Source of the DNA: Vibrio penaeicida
GTDB taxonomy: Bacteria > Pseudomonadota > Gammaproteobacteria > Enterobacterales > Vibrionaceae
Length of the DNA: 64,000 nt
Assembly: GCF_019977755.1 (NCBI RefSeq)
Contig: NZ_AP025145.1
Location: 992,001 to 1,056,000, forward strand
Direction: 5' to 3'
Positions 51,650-61,399 of this stretch are shown one piece after another (within the stretch, counting starts at the first letter, position 1; every line of letters starts with the position of its first letter). The notes beneath the pieces were generated by a model. That model was not told where the DNA came from, searched no databases, and saw only the letters and a list, made by a program, of their open reading frames with translations. Position numbers and translations under genes: made by a program.

Positions 51650-52105
51650 TTACCAGATCCATGTCGATTGTGACGCATAAAATCGTGTTTGGAGTGGTGC
51701 GCTTCCGTCATAAAACCAAATCTCTCCGAGTAAGTCGTTCGAGCTGTCAGAAATAATGACAGATAGGTCGGCTTTTCCATCTTTGAGTGGCATAGCTACA
51801 ATTCTGCTTCCGTAATCTGGTAGCAATGTACCGTCACTTAATGTGTGATAGTTCCGATAGATTGAAAGGTACGCTCTAGCGACAGAAGTCGATGATATAT
51901 CTATCGCGACGTTTCTGTTTTCAATCGGGTCATAATCAAACCCTTCAGGTGCAACCAAGTCTTTAGTTTTAACACTTGGTGTCGCCGTTTGAGAATCATC
52001 GGGAGCTGGTGTCGCGGCACTTCCTCCACCTGTACTGCCTCCGCCGCCTCCGCCACATGCGGTAAGAGAAAGACCCAATAGAATAGATAAGATAATGTTT
52101 TTCAT
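51650..52105 (-). CDS. Lipoprotein paired with the LruC-domain protein
   Basis: A 151-residue exported lipoprotein. The signal ends with lipobox LTAC (lipid-carrying C17), followed by a glycine/serine linker with six glycines in a row and then an Ala/Pro/Thr-rich stretch. The globular part (about 45-151) is beta-rich, ending in an aromatic (WIW). I do not recognise the family. It starts 12 nt after the LruC-domain gene stop on the same strand, so it is probably an operon, and may anchor or bind the larger protein on the surface. Support is the lipobox and coupling; function inferred only from the pair. Confidence 0.8.
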   Translation of the reverse strand: MKNIILSILLGLSLTACGGGGGGSTGGGSAATPAPDDSQTATPSVKTKDLVAPEGFDYDPIENRNVAIDISSTSVARAYLSIYRNYHTLSDGTLLPDYGSRIVAMPLKDGKADLSVIISDSSNDLLGEIWFYDGSAPLQTRFYASQSTWIW

Positions 52106-52117
52106 GTCATTTCTCCC

Positions 52118-54352
52118 TTAGTAACATTTCGCAGCAACGGCATTTGCCGCTTCGAACCAATCTGTGTGTGTGTTACCACCATTTTCGGTGTAATGCTGGA
52201 AATTAGGATAGGCTTCTAATAGATCGGTGCCTTCCGTTGGCCAGATCCATTGAGTGTCGACTTCCGCATCTTCGAAGAGCATGATTGCCCACGGCAGATT
52301 ATTACTTGTTTTGTAGTATTTCCCTGTTTCTGTGTTGCTGTCGTCTTCCCCTGGCAAGTCGAAGAAACTAGTATCAAACTTACTTGTGGGTGCGTTATCC
52401 GGTAAGTGAATTTCTAGACTACGTCCTGGTGGTGTATTGAAAACCGAGCCATGAGGATACCCTGGTGTACCAAAAATAAAGGGTTTGTATGGCATAGCAG
52501 AGATTGAGCCATTTAGAGTGGGGTCAACGTAGCTAACATGAAGTTCAAATTCCAATGCCACGTCTTCACGACAATCTTTCACTGTTCTAAAGTACGAGCA
52601 GCTGTTGACTTGAGCATCGCGTGCATTCTCGATAATGATGAATGTTGTTTCTGTCGTTTCAGTACTCTCTAAAGTATCGAAGTCGACAAGTGAGCCATTG
52701 TGATACAAGCGTGTCTTAGTCGTATCGATATTGGAATTGTCGATTCCAGGGATATTGACCGCAAATCCACTTCGGTAGCTAGCACCTACCGCATCGAGTG
52801 TCCCTTTAATGACTGATTTAGCGATGTACTCAGTACCACTGATAGTTTTGAGTGTCTGCTTTATCTGATAACGGGCGACAAAGTCGTTCATGTCATAATC
52901 AGCGGTTTCTGGCCAGTTGTCTTCGTACGCTAAGGTGACATACCCTTCATTCGACGGGAAAAACTCCTCACGAGTGTCTACATCTGAAATAGTGATGATA
53001 TGATCTTCCACCTCACCCGATGTTGAGCCCCCAAAATAGTCGAGCCCACTCTGCTGGCTAAAGCGGAAACGAGACCATGAGGACCCCGCAACGGCTGTGA
53101 TAGGTGCAGAGAGAACAATAGTGTTTAGCCCTGCGGTTAACGAATAGTCGGTTATAACTTGATCGTAAGTGTCGGTAAATTGATTGTTTCCTTCCCAATC
53201 CATCCAAGCATTCAATGTACCTGACGTCGAGGCGTAAACCGTGATGACGTTGTCTAGACCCGGCTCAATAGAAGTGACGAAACCAACGCCGTCTTCATCG
53301 GCAGTATCAATAGTGTTGTCTGTACTGGGTGATTGCGCGGCATCGGCATCGCCATCTGGTGTTGATACGCCCATCCATGTACTTCCGTCAATCTCATGCC
53401 TCGGACCATTGGAGGCTAAAAGAGTAGAGTAGGCGTCTGGCGCATCACCAAAATCTATACCTGAGTCTGTTCCGATAATAGGTGCATTAGCACAGCGAGC
53501 ACCATCATTTTGATTGGATGTAGGACCACTTGCAAAATCGACAGCGGTTATGCCGCTAGGGTCAATGTCGCCATTTCCATCGAGCGTAAGATCAATTCGA
53601 TAAATTTTCCCACCTTCGCGATTAACTTCACCATCCGAAATTACATCTGAATTTCGTGATACGTAGTAGTAGCCATCGACGTCAAAGTATCCAGCACCAA
53701 AGGTTCCTAACTGACCGACATCGCCGATTTCTGAAATCGTTCCGCTTCCATCTGTCGCAAATTCGTGGAGTTTCCCTGTATTATTATCGACTCCATAAAG
53801 CTTGCCGTTCCCAGGGTGGAAAGCAAAATCGGTTAAGTTAACCGTAGAGTTTTCAGAAACGAGATCCAAAGAGAGAGTAGCATTAGGGTCGGAGTCGAGC
53901 GGTGTTAAGTCTATTTTGTACAGACCGCTATTTTTTCTGTAAACGTAATAGGTTCGGTTGTACACGTCACCGACAAAAAATGTGCTTGATGGCAGCCCTG
54001 TAACATTGAGATCTTGTACATTGTAGTTTTTACCAACACGTACCACTTTTTTGTTCGTCGTGTCGTAACCGTAAATGAATCGTTTATCGGTTCCCTCAGA
54101 CTCGTCTTCACCTTCCGCAAACCCAAAATCGAATCCGACGCCATTGATATTTCCTGCGTAAGGGTTTGAGGTGTTTAACTGCTCAGTTGAACCTGTTACG
54201 AGGTTTACTCCCCAAACTTCAATAGGTGAACTCTGAAATAGAAATGCCTTGCTTGGGCAGGTATCAAAAGGGGTGACAGTGCTTGCAGAGGCATAGGTGG
54301 GCAGTGTGCCCATGATTGCAAGTGTCAGCGTACTTACAACTCTTTTTTTCAT
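52118..54352 (-). CDS. Large exported LruC/GEVED-domain protein
   Basis: A 744-residue precursor with a signal peptide (MKKRVVSTLTLAIMGTLPTYASA). Region about 30-290 has repeated strand-loop units with YYVYRKNSGLYKIDL and GKLYGVDNNTGKLHEF, like a small beta propeller. Region about 290-455 is a GEVED-type domain, starting DFGDAPDAYSTL and ending SGEVEDHIITI. Region about 465-740 is a LruC-type domain with YEDNWPETADYDMNDFVARY. The Asp-rich loops suggest calcium binding. LruC-type proteins are surface or outer-membrane proteins of Leptospira and marine gammaproteobacteria; the role is not established. Pairs with the lipoprotein gene. It may be an adhesin or a matrix protein; that is inference. 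Confidence 0.85.
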   Translation of the reverse strand: MKKRVVSTLTLAIMGTLPTYASASTVTPFDTCPSKAFLFQSSPIEVWGVNLVTGSTEQLNTSNPYAGNINGVGFDFGFAEGEDESEGTDKRFIYGYDTTNKKVVRVGKNYNVQDLNVTGLPSSTFFVGDVYNRTYYVYRKNSGLYKIDLTPLDSDPNATLSLDLVSENSTVNLTDFAFHPGNGKLYGVDNNTGKLHEFATDGSGTISEIGDVGQLGTFGAGYFDVDGYYYVSRNSDVISDGEVNREGGKIYRIDLTLDGNGDIDPSGITAVDFASGPTSNQNDGARCANAPIIGTDSGIDFGDAPDAYSTLLASNGPRHEIDGSTWMGVSTPDGDADAAQSPSTDNTIDTADEDGVGFVTSIEPGLDNVITVYASTSGTLNAWMDWEGNNQFTDTYDQVITDYSLTAGLNTIVLSAPITAVAGSSWSRFRFSQQSGLDYFGGSTSGEVEDHIITISDVDTREEFFPSNEGYVTLAYEDNWPETADYDMNDFVARYQIKQTLKTISGTEYIAKSVIKGTLDAVGASYRSGFAVNIPGIDNSNIDTTKTRLYHNGSLVDFDTLESTETTETTFIIIENARDAQVNSCSYFRTVKDCREDVALEFELHVSYVDPTLNGSISAMPYKPFIFGTPGYPHGSVFNTPPGRSLEIHLPDNAPTSKFDTSFFDLPGEDDSNTETGKYYKTSNNLPWAIMLFEDAEVDTQWIWPTEGTDLLEAYPNFQHYTENGGNTHTDWFEAANAVAAKCY

Positions 54353-54644
54353 GTCGATTACCTTTGATTCGAATTCGGTAATCAGTGATATACAAACAAC
54401 ATGCCATATTTATGGTGTTGATTAATAAGGAAAATTATATGTCGGATTTTACGTTTCTCAAATGTGTAATCAGATTGAACGAGTTTTTCGTCATATTGAG
54501 AAATTTGAACTTGTGCGCTCAGAAAAGAGCGCGGTAAACTGAAAGGAAAATCTTTAGAATTTTGATATATCGATAGGAGTGTTATGTCATAAAAGACATG
54601 CGAAAAACGTCACCAAGCCATATTGCGTTCCAAAACAACAGCGC

Positions 54645-55391
54645 CTAATTACAAGTACTGCAAGTTGGGCATTTCGCGAGTTTCATTTCTCTCCAAGAAA
54701 GAGAAAGAGCATCAAAAGTGAGGAGTTTTCCAACGCAAGGTTTTCCGTAATTGGAGATGACCTTGATTGCTTCTAACGACTGAGTTGCGCCAATAATACC
54801 GACTACTGGTGCCATAATTCCGGCTTCGACACACGTGAGTGCCTGATCACCAAACAACGCACTCAAGCATTCATAGCAGGCATCATTTTCTTGGTAAGTG
54901 AAAACAGAGACAAGCCCTTCCATTCGTATCGCAGCACCAGAAACTAAAGGGGTTTTAGATTTGTAGCAGAGTTGATTAAGTTGATTTCGTGTGGTGACGT
55001 TGTCACTGCAATCTAACACAACCGTGTGAGATTGCACTAATTCAGCAAGATCCTCATCACCAAGTCTTTTGTTTATGGCTTGAACACGAATATGTGGATT
55101 CAAATTTTCTAACGAAGATTGTGCCGATTTTACCTTATCAAGCCCAATGTCTTCGTCAGTGTGGAGTACCTGACGCTGTAAGTTTGAAAGCTCGACCTGA
55201 TCATCATCGATTAATGTAATGTTTCCAATACCGGCAGTAGCAAGGTACTGAGAGGCGGCGCAGCCTAATCCACCTGCTCCAAGAATAAGAACAGAAGAGA
55301 GCTTGAGTGCTTCTTGACCCTCAAAATCAAAATTCTTCAAGATAATTTGACGGTTATAGCGAAGCATTTCGCTGTCGGTAAGAATATCCAT
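54645..55391 (-). CDS. moeB: Molybdopterin-synthase adenylyltransferase
   Basis: A 248-residue ThiF/MoeB-family enzyme that adenylates the C-terminus of MoaD so it can take sulfur for molybdopterin. Seen: RYNRQIILKNF start, ATP-binding GAGGLGCAASQYLA, LIDDDQVELSNLQRQ, the DCSDNVTTRNQLN region, and the zinc cysteines in CYECL and CPTCSTC. Because it lies 14 nt after moeA on the same strand, MoeB is a better fit than ThiF. Its ribosome site AAGAGACACC lies before the ATG. Length is usual for MoeB. Confidence 0.94.
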   Translation of the reverse strand: MDILTDSEMLRYNRQIILKNFDFEGQEALKLSSVLILGAGGLGCAASQYLATAGIGNITLIDDDQVELSNLQRQVLHTDEDIGLDKVKSAQSSLENLNPHIRVQAINKRLGDEDLAELVQSHTVVLDCSDNVTTRNQLNQLCYKSKTPLVSGAAIRMEGLVSVFTYQENDACYECLSALFGDQALTCVEAGIMAPVVGIIGATQSLEAIKVISNYGKPCVGKLLTFDALSLSWREMKLAKCPTCSTCN

Positions 55392-55405
55392 GGTGTCTCT
55401 TAATC

Positions 55406-56644
55406 TTAGTATAACGTTTGGTTAAACAGCTGAATCTGAACGGTTTCGCCTTGTTCTACCGTGCTTCGGTCACGTTCCAAAACGGCAAAGCAGTTTGACA
55501 AACTCATGGAACGAAATGCACCAGAACTTTGGTTTCCTGTTGATTCAACGAAAAACTGACCATTTTCGATACTGTAAATAGCTCGCTGATAATCGGTTCT
55601 GCCAGGGGTCTTTTTAAAGCGCGAACGAGTGATTGCGGGTATGGATTCTGGTGCTTGCCATTGAGAATGACCTGCGATCTTAGCGAGTAAAGGCTGCACA
55701 AGAACATACATGGTAAGCATAGCTGAAACAGGGTTGCCCGGAAGACCACAAAAATAAGCGCTGTCTAATTTCCCGTAAGCAAATGGCTTTCCAGGTTTGA
55801 TAGCCAGTTTCCAAAACCCGATTTCACCTAATTCTTCTAAAATGTCTTTTGTATAATCCGCTTCACCTACACTGACACCCCCTGAGGTGACCACAACATC
55901 CGCTTGTTGTTGCGCATGAATGAATGTTGATTTTAATGTTTCTGGGCAATCAGGAATAATGCCTAAATCTATGGCGTCGCAGCCAAAATTTAAAATGAGT
56001 TCTTTTATACCGTAGCGATTGCTGTCGTATATCTGCCCAGCTTCTAACTTCGTACCGACGGTTTTAAGCTCGTCGCCTGTCGAAAAGAATGCCACTTTTG
56101 GTTTTTCAAATATACTGACATTCGCAATGCCTAACGAGGCGATCATTGGGATATCTCTAGGGGTTAATCGATGCCCTGATTCAAGAACTAAATCACCTTG
56201 GCGAATGTCTTCGCCTATTGGACGGATGTTGTTATTCAGTTCTACATCGGTTTGCAGAAATTCTACAGTGCCATCTTTAAGTATCTGCGTGTTTTCTTGC
56301 ATGATGACGGCATCGCAACCTTCAGGTATTTCCGCACCGGTCATGATTCGAATGCAGCCACCTTTGTCCCAATGACCGACAAAAGGTTGCCCGGCAAATG
56401 ACTTACCCGACACAGGCATCATTGCGTTTTGAGACAAGTCCGCTCGGCGGATAGCGTAGCCGTCCATTGCAGAATTGTGAAATGGGGGGACATGGATTGG
56501 AGAATGAATGGGTTCAGCTAAAACAAATCCACACGCATCGGCAATAGACATCGTTTGAGTTCGCGTTAAGGGGGAAACAGAGCCCAGCATTTTGTTCATT
56601 GCATCTTCGATTGGCATCAGACCCGGCGCGTCACAACAACCCAT
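55406..56644 (-). CDS. moeA: Molybdopterin molybdenumtransferase
   Basis: A 412-residue enzyme that inserts molybdate into adenylated molybdopterin. MoeA segments: NSAMDGYAIR near residue 50, TGAEIPEGCDAV, FSTGDELK, the TSGGVSVGEADYTK signature near residue 245, and GLPGNPVSAM. The start follows GGGGTAATTTAT. The gene is divergent from folE with about 160 bp between, and upstream of moeB in one operon. Length and motifs are normal; the N-terminal MGCCDAPGL with two adjacent cysteines is unusual compared with E. coli, but I recall similar ends in Vibrio. Confidence 0.95.
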   Translation of the reverse strand: MGCCDAPGLMPIEDAMNKMLGSVSPLTRTQTMSIADACGFVLAEPIHSPIHVPPFHNSAMDGYAIRRADLSQNAMMPVSGKSFAGQPFVGHWDKGGCIRIMTGAEIPEGCDAVIMQENTQILKDGTVEFLQTDVELNNNIRPIGEDIRQGDLVLESGHRLTPRDIPMIASLGIANVSIFEKPKVAFFSTGDELKTVGTKLEAGQIYDSNRYGIKELILNFGCDAIDLGIIPDCPETLKSTFIHAQQQADVVVTSGGVSVGEADYTKDILEELGEIGFWKLAIKPGKPFAYGKLDSAYFCGLPGNPVSAMLTMYVLVQPLLAKIAGHSQWQAPESIPAITRSRFKKTPGRTDYQRAIYSIENGQFFVESTGNQSSGAFRSMSLSNCFAVLERDRSTVEQGETVQIQLFNQTLY

Positions 56645-56807
56645 ATAAATTACCCCATTTTTTATTCTTAACTATTTGCGGAACAATAGCATAGTTAAGG
56701 GTTTGACCCCAGTAACCTCGCTCAAAATATGGGTGTAATTATTCCAAAATACGAGTATGCTTGTCACCCATCCAAAAGGGGTAAAAGATTGCATGGGAGA
56801 AGTAAAC

Positions 56808-57461
56808 ATGCCTGGTTTGAGTGAATCAGCACTGTTAGTTCAGAAAGCGCTAGTAGAGAAGGGCATTGAGACTCCAATGTTGCCAAACAAAGTGAGTCGC
56901 GAAGAGAAAAAAGCGCGTATTGAAAATCATATGCGTGAAATCCTTCAACTTCTTGAACTGGATCTCTCTGATGATAGCCTTGAAGAAACACCGCGTCGAA
57001 TTGCTAAAATGTACGTTGATGAAGTGTTTTCAGGATTAGACTATAAGAACTTCCCAAAAATCACAGTGATCGAAAACAAAATGGCTTGCAGTGAAATGGT
57101 GCGTGTAAAAGACATCACCGTAACAAGTACCTGTGAGCATCATTTAGTTACCATCGATGGTAAGGCAGCAGTGGCTTATATTCCGCGCAAGAAAATTATT
57201 GGTTTGTCTAAAATCAATCGCATTGTTCGTTTCTTCGCGCAGCGCCCTCAGGTGCAAGAACGTATGACACAGCAAGTACTTGTTGCTCTTCAAACATTAC
57301 TCGAAACCGACGATGTTGCCATTACTATGGATGCAGTACATTACTGTGTGAAGTCTCGTGGAGTCATGGACGCAACCAGCGAAACGACTACTACGGCACT
57401 TGGTGGGATATTCAAATCGAATCCAGCAACTCGACATGAATTCCTTCATGGTTTGAGATAA
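56808..57461 (+). CDS. folE: GTP cyclohydrolase I
   Basis: First enzyme of folate (tetrahydrofolate) synthesis; converts GTP to dihydroneopterin triphosphate. A 217-residue FolE with [28 protein letters not shown] in the N-half, zinc Cys and His in TSTCEHHL near residue 110, [23 protein letters not shown], and [10 protein letters not shown] chose the ATG at 56808 with GGGAGAAG before it; an in-frame ATG at 56757 adds 17 unsupported residues. The gene is alone on the plus strand, divergent from moeA. A good terminator follows. Confidence 0.96.
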   Translation: MPGLSESALLVQKALVEKGIETPMLPNKVSREEKKARIENHMREILQLLELDLSDDSLEETPRRIAKMYVDEVFSGLDYKNFPKITVIENKMACSEMVRVKDITVTSTCEHHLVTIDGKAAVAYIPRKKIIGLSKINRIVRFFAQRPQVQERMTQQVLVALQTLLETDDVAITMDAVHYCVKSRGVMDATSETTTTALGGIFKSNPATRHEFLHGLR

Positions 57462-57525
57462 GTTTTTAGCAAGGTTTACTTAGGTAAACGTGTTGAAATA
57501 CTGCCACTAATTAGTGTTCTTAACA

Positions 57526-57556
57526 TAAAAAGCCCAGCGTAATGCTGGGTTTTTTG
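57526..57556. terminator. Terminator between folE and chemoreceptor genes
   Basis: AAAGCCCAGC pairs with GCTGGGTTT around GTAAT, with a T run on the plus side and one on the minus side. It serves both convergent genes. Confidence 0.88.
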
Positions 57557-57573
57557 TTGGGTTTGAACAAGAG

Positions 57574-59343
57574 TTACCTTGTTTTAAACTGGGCTACTGC
57601 TTCATCCATTTCGTGAGCTTGGCTAGATACGCCATCTACTTCTTCCATACATTGTTTTGCAGAATGGATGTTGTTATCTGAAATGGCTTGCAACTCGGTA
57701 ATCGAACCACTGACTTGATTCATTACAATACCTTGTTCTTCTATCGCTGAGGCAATACGTTCTGAATTACTTTGTATTGTATCCATGTCACTGATGATTT
57801 GAGTAAAGCTATCATCCAGCGTTTGTGAATATTGCTTCGTTTGCTCACCTTGGGCATTGCACGTCTCAATGTCTGTGACTACCGTGGACATCTGAGATTG
57901 AATTGCTGTAACCACAGAGGTGATTTCCTCAGTCGATTGGTGAGTACGGCTAGCGAGTGCTCTTACTTCGTCGGCTACAACTGCAAATCCACGGCCTTGC
58001 TCACCTGCACGCGCCGCTTCGATAGCAGCGTTTAGTGCCAATAAGTTAGTTTGCTCCGCTATTTCTTGAATCATAACAACAGCGCCACCAATCTGGTCTA
58101 CGTGTTGGTTAAGCGAAGTTATCGAAGCTTGGCTATTTGCTAACGTACCAGAAAGACCATTGATGTTATCAACTGTGCTGCTTACAACATCTCTACCTGA
58201 TCTCGCATTGTTTGCGGCTTGGTTAACACCTTCAGCGGCAACCGCAGTACTTTCGGAAATCTCACTGATCGTAGATACCATTTCTTGTACAGACGTCGCC
58301 ATTGATGTTGTGTGTTCAGCTTGAGTATCAAATTGCTCAATCACACCCTGAAGTTGAGAGTGCATACTTTCGGTGCTGCTAAACAATGCTTTGGATTTAA
58401 CTTGAGAACCAGAAACGAGCTTTTCAATGCTTTCAAGTAAGTGGTTAAAGTAATTACCTAATTCTGAAAGTTCGCTTTTACCATTGATATCGACACGCAT
58501 GCCGATATTGTTGGTTTCGGAGATTTCCTGAATTGTTGTGAGAAGCTTATTCATCATTGTATTGATGGACATAGAAATCTGCGTAACGGCACCTACAATA
58601 ATGAGGATAATAACAAACGAGATCCCCCATTTTATTTGCATGTTTTTCTCTTCGTATGTAGCTACACCTGTTTTGAGAATTTCTGCAGTCGCTTTAAATT
58701 GTTTCTCAATCTTATGGGATCCAGAACGCACTTGACCAAGCATACCAACATTGTATTTAAGACCAATAACTTCCAATTGACTCACTACTTTTTGCGCAGA
58801 ATTTTTCAGCTCGTTGCTGCCGTAATTTCCGAGAAGTGAAGGGTCATATTTGCCTTTTGAAACGGCATGATGAAAGGTATCTAAAGCAAGTTTACCCATG
58901 TCGTCTGATGAATCGAACAGACGATCGTATTCGGCATTGAAGTTACCCAGCAACCCCTCAGTTTCCTTTAGACCCAAGGTCTTGAAAGAAGAAACCATGT
59001 TACTAAAGCTCTTCTTATAGATATCCAAATCTGTAATAAGTTGGTTAGGGTAGGGGATGTCATAACTTTTAAGGCTGGACGCGATTTGAGCGTTAATTGC
59101 TAGAAAGTTATCTGCGTTTTTGTTGAATTTATCAAGGTACTTCATATCTTTGCGAAGAAGGAAGTCTTTCTCGTTTCTTCTCAGCATTAGCAGGCTGACT
59201 TGTAGGTCTGAAAGTTTCGTTCTAGCTTCGCTTAATTCACCTACATTTTTACTTGAAATGGTAGATACACCTAAAATGGTCGCAACGCCAAGGATTGAAA
59301 CCAATCCCAAAAGTATTAGTCGAGACTTAATATTCATAAGCAT
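57574..59343 (-). CDS. Methyl-accepting chemotaxis protein
   Basis: A chemoreceptor of about 589 residues in the inner membrane. It has an N-terminal membrane helix ([18 protein letters not shown]), a helical periplasmic sensor of about 230 residues with [13 protein letters not shown], as in the helical-bimodular or four-helix type, a second membrane helix ([18 protein letters not shown]), HAMP and a long coiled-coil signalling domain with the hairpin tip [18 protein letters not shown] near residue 445. I chose ATG 59343, which follows AGAAGAAGA; 59337 is the alternative and the in-frame Met at 59391 is unlikely. It should signal through CheA/CheW; the ligand is unknown. Standalone. Confidence 0.93.
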   Translation of the reverse strand: MLMNIKSRLILLGLVSILGVATILGVSTISSKNVGELSEARTKLSDLQVSLLMLRRNEKDFLLRKDMKYLDKFNKNADNFLAINAQIASSLKSYDIPYPNQLITDLDIYKKSFSNMVSSFKTLGLKETEGLLGNFNAEYDRLFDSSDDMGKLALDTFHHAVSKGKYDPSLLGNYGSNELKNSAQKVVSQLEVIGLKYNVGMLGQVRSGSHKIEKQFKATAEILKTGVATYEEKNMQIKWGISFVIILIIVGAVTQISMSINTMMNKLLTTIQEISETNNIGMRVDINGKSELSELGNYFNHLLESIEKLVSGSQVKSKALFSSTESMHSQLQGVIEQFDTQAEHTTSMATSVQEMVSTISEISESTAVAAEGVNQAANNARSGRDVVSSTVDNINGLSGTLANSQASITSLNQHVDQIGGAVVMIQEIAEQTNLLALNAAIEAARAGEQGRGFAVVADEVRALASRTHQSTEEITSVVTAIQSQMSTVVTDIETCNAQGEQTKQYSQTLDDSFTQIISDMDTIQSNSERIASAIEEQGIVMNQVSGSITELQAISDNNIHSAKQCMEEVDGVSSQAHEMDEAVAQFKTR

Positions 59344-59981
59344 TCTTCTTCTATTGATATAAGCATCATTAATGATAGATTTATTTATCACTAATATTCA
59401 TAAAGTTAATTTAGAAATGAGACTTCTGCTACAAATAAATGTGACATTTAAGTTACATTTATATTAAGGGGTTTAACTCATTGTTTTAAAAGGGTGCATA
59501 AAAGACGTTGTATTTGAAACCCGTTAGAAGAAATATTATGAATGGGTTCTTAATAATGTTTCTCATTTACATATGAGTGTGTCACTAATGAGAATATTCA
59601 ATTAAGTTCATTATGTAAAATCCTTGTTTAAATCAATTTCCTATCTGGTAACAATTATATCGACTATTTGTAATTTTTCTTTAATGTTTCTCATCAATTA
59701 TTTTTTTAATCTAGATAAGTGTTTTGTCTCGAAGAATGGAAGGAAATATTTGACAGGTAAAGAAAAACCGCCCGAAGGGCGGCTTGTTCAAGAATTGTAC
59801 ACTAACGCACTTGAATGCTAATTGCCTTAAATACGCAAGTTACTTTCATGTTTAGGGTTTCGTTGACTATCCTAAATCTAAATTCGATGCTTTCAGTTCT
59901 TGAAACATACCCCAACTCGCGAAGAGCAATTGGGCGAACTAGTTTGATATTAGAGCATAGCAACAGAGTAAATAAGTACTC
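59344..59981. other. AT-rich interval between chemoreceptor and FKBP genes
   Basis: No convincing gene. It holds the chemoreceptor promoter, the FKBP terminator at 59757-59783, and about 200 bp of probable FKBP 3' untranslated sequence. A hydrophobic 65-residue plus-strand frame at 59624-59821 overlaps the terminator and has no ribosome site. Confidence 0.6.
59757..59783 (-). terminator. Terminator of the FKBP operon
   Basis: CCGCCC and GGGCGG pair around GAA; on the minus strand a TTTTTCTTT tract follows. About 200 nt past the FKBP stop. Confidence 0.8.
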
Positions 59982-60455
59982 TTAATTAATGGAGAGCAAT
60001 TCCACTTCAAAGATCAGTGTTGCCGCTGGTGGAATAGGACCAGACCCATTTTTCCCATAGGCGAGATTACTCGGGATATAAAATCGGAATTTGTCGCCAA
60101 CAACCATTAGCTGAACGCCTTCTTGCCAACCTTTAATGACTCTGTTTAAAGGAAAGGAGATCGGCTCTCCACGATCAACGGAACTATCAAATACCGTACC
60201 GTCAATCAACGTGCCGTGGTAATGCACTTTTACTTGGCTAGTCGCTGTTGGGTTTATTTCGCCACTACCAGCGGTAATTACTTCATATTGCAAACCGGTT
60301 TCGGTTGTTTTTACACCGTCTCTCTGTTCGTTTTGCATTAAGAAGTCTTGACCCAATTTGAAATTGGCATCTGACGCTTTATGGTTTGTCCATGTGCGAT
60401 AGATGAAAAAGGCGGCAAGGACAAAAATAATGATCGGAAAAACTAACTTAGACAC
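59982..60455 (-). CDS. Membrane-anchored FKBP-type peptidyl-prolyl isomerase
   Basis: A 157-residue folding helper. An N-terminal hydrophobic segment (LVFPIIIFVLAAFFIY, about 4-19) is a membrane anchor or uncleaved signal, so the FKBP domain (about 50-157) faces the periplasm. FKBP segments: GLQYEVITAGSG, VKVHYHGTLIDGTVFDSS, GEPISFPLNRVIKGWQEGVQ, and IPSNLAYGKNGSGPIPP. The conserved active-site Tyr, Phe, Asp and Trp are there. It lies about 50 nt downstream of the DsbA-like lipoprotein gene on the same strand, so the two folding factors may form an operon. Confidence 0.93.
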   Translation of the reverse strand: MSKLVFPIIIFVLAAFFIYRTWTNHKASDANFKLGQDFLMQNEQRDGVKTTETGLQYEVITAGSGEINPTATSQVKVHYHGTLIDGTVFDSSVDRGEPISFPLNRVIKGWQEGVQLMVVGDKFRFYIPSNLAYGKNGSGPIPPAATLIFEVELLSIN

Positions 60456-60505
60456 AATGGCTCCCTTTGATTGGAAATAGCGGAATTCTATGAGGGCATT
60501 AGACC

Positions 60506-61129
60506 CTAAAGAGTTAGAAGATAATTTATCGTTTTGGCAATGTCTTTGACATCTTTGTGTCCAGACGTAACAACTTGATATTTGCCATTGATAATAAACG
60601 TTGGAACAGCATTGATTTGAGCTTGGTGAGTCACTGTTTCTGCGTTAGAAATGTGCTCAAACAAAGTTTTTTGCTGTTCTTCGTTGAAATCGTAAGGGCT
60701 AATCAAACCGCGAGAAGTAAACGCTTTCTCTGTGGCTTGTTTAATTTCATCTTGAGTAAACCCTTTCCCCATTTGTGCTGCTGCAAATAGTTCGTCCATC
60801 ATTTGATGATCTGGCGTTGTATCCAATTGCATTTCTGCGGCGTAATAAATGAGTGCGCCTATTTGAGCGCTTTCGTTGAAGGTGACGTGAACTTTGCCAA
60901 TCTTCTCTGAAAGTTCAGATTCAATCTCGGGCAGGAATTTCTCCATACTTCTGCAGTGACCACAATTTAAAGAGAACACCTCAGTAACAGGGGAAACGAG
61001 ATCGGAGCTTAGCGCTGCGGGTAATAATTCAAAATGGGTGCCTTGCTTCGGTACTCCGTCATCGGTACATGCAACAAGTGCGACAGAAGCGAACAAAAGT
61101 GAAATGTAAGAATAGAAACGTTTAAGCAT
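60506..61129 (-). CDS. DsbA-like thiol oxidoreductase lipoprotein, CGHC active site
   Basis: A 207-residue periplasmic thioredoxin-fold protein. The signal ends at lipobox LVAC, so C21 is probably lipidated. The active site is C56-G-H-C59, with the cis-proline in AVPTFI near residue 175, and the helical insert of DsbA proteins lies between. DsbA normally has CPHC; CGHC is as in eukaryotic protein disulfide isomerase and changes the redox potential. The neighbour FKBP isomerase fits a folding role. It could be the main DsbA of this species or a specialised relative; a lipoprotein form is unusual. No DsbB in the window. Confidence 0.9.
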   Translation of the reverse strand: MLKRFYSYISLLFASVALVACTDDGVPKQGTHFELLPAALSSDLVSPVTEVFSLNCGHCRSMEKFLPEIESELSEKIGKVHVTFNESAQIGALIYYAAEMQLDTTPDHQMMDELFAAAQMGKGFTQDEIKQATEKAFTSRGLISPYDFNEEQQKTLFEHISNAETVTHQAQINAVPTFIINGKYQVVTSGHKDVKDIAKTINYLLTL

Positions 61130-61399
61130 AATGATATGTCGTTCGAAATTGTGGCGAGTATAGTAGAAGAAAATTCCCTTCGGACATACTAAAATTTACT
61201 AGATAAACGCATTCGATCTAAGGAACAATGTAAGTCAGCGCTGCATTAGGTAGATTTTTCTAAAGATTTTAGCTGTCTGCCGATAAAGATATTGTAACCT
61301 GTATGCGTTTGCCTATTTCTGTTGAGTCCTTTGACTCTATGTTTTTAAGCTAACAAACGCTAATCAGCACCATTTTGAATTAGAGCAATTAGTAGCCTT

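Noticed and set aside
54515..54532. GCGCTC-GAGCGC hairpin
   Set aside because: Short stem without T run and not placed after a gene stop in a useful direction; no role assigned.
59624..59821. Plus-strand hydrophobic 65-codon frame
   Set aside because: No ribosome site, and it crosses the FKBP terminator hairpin.
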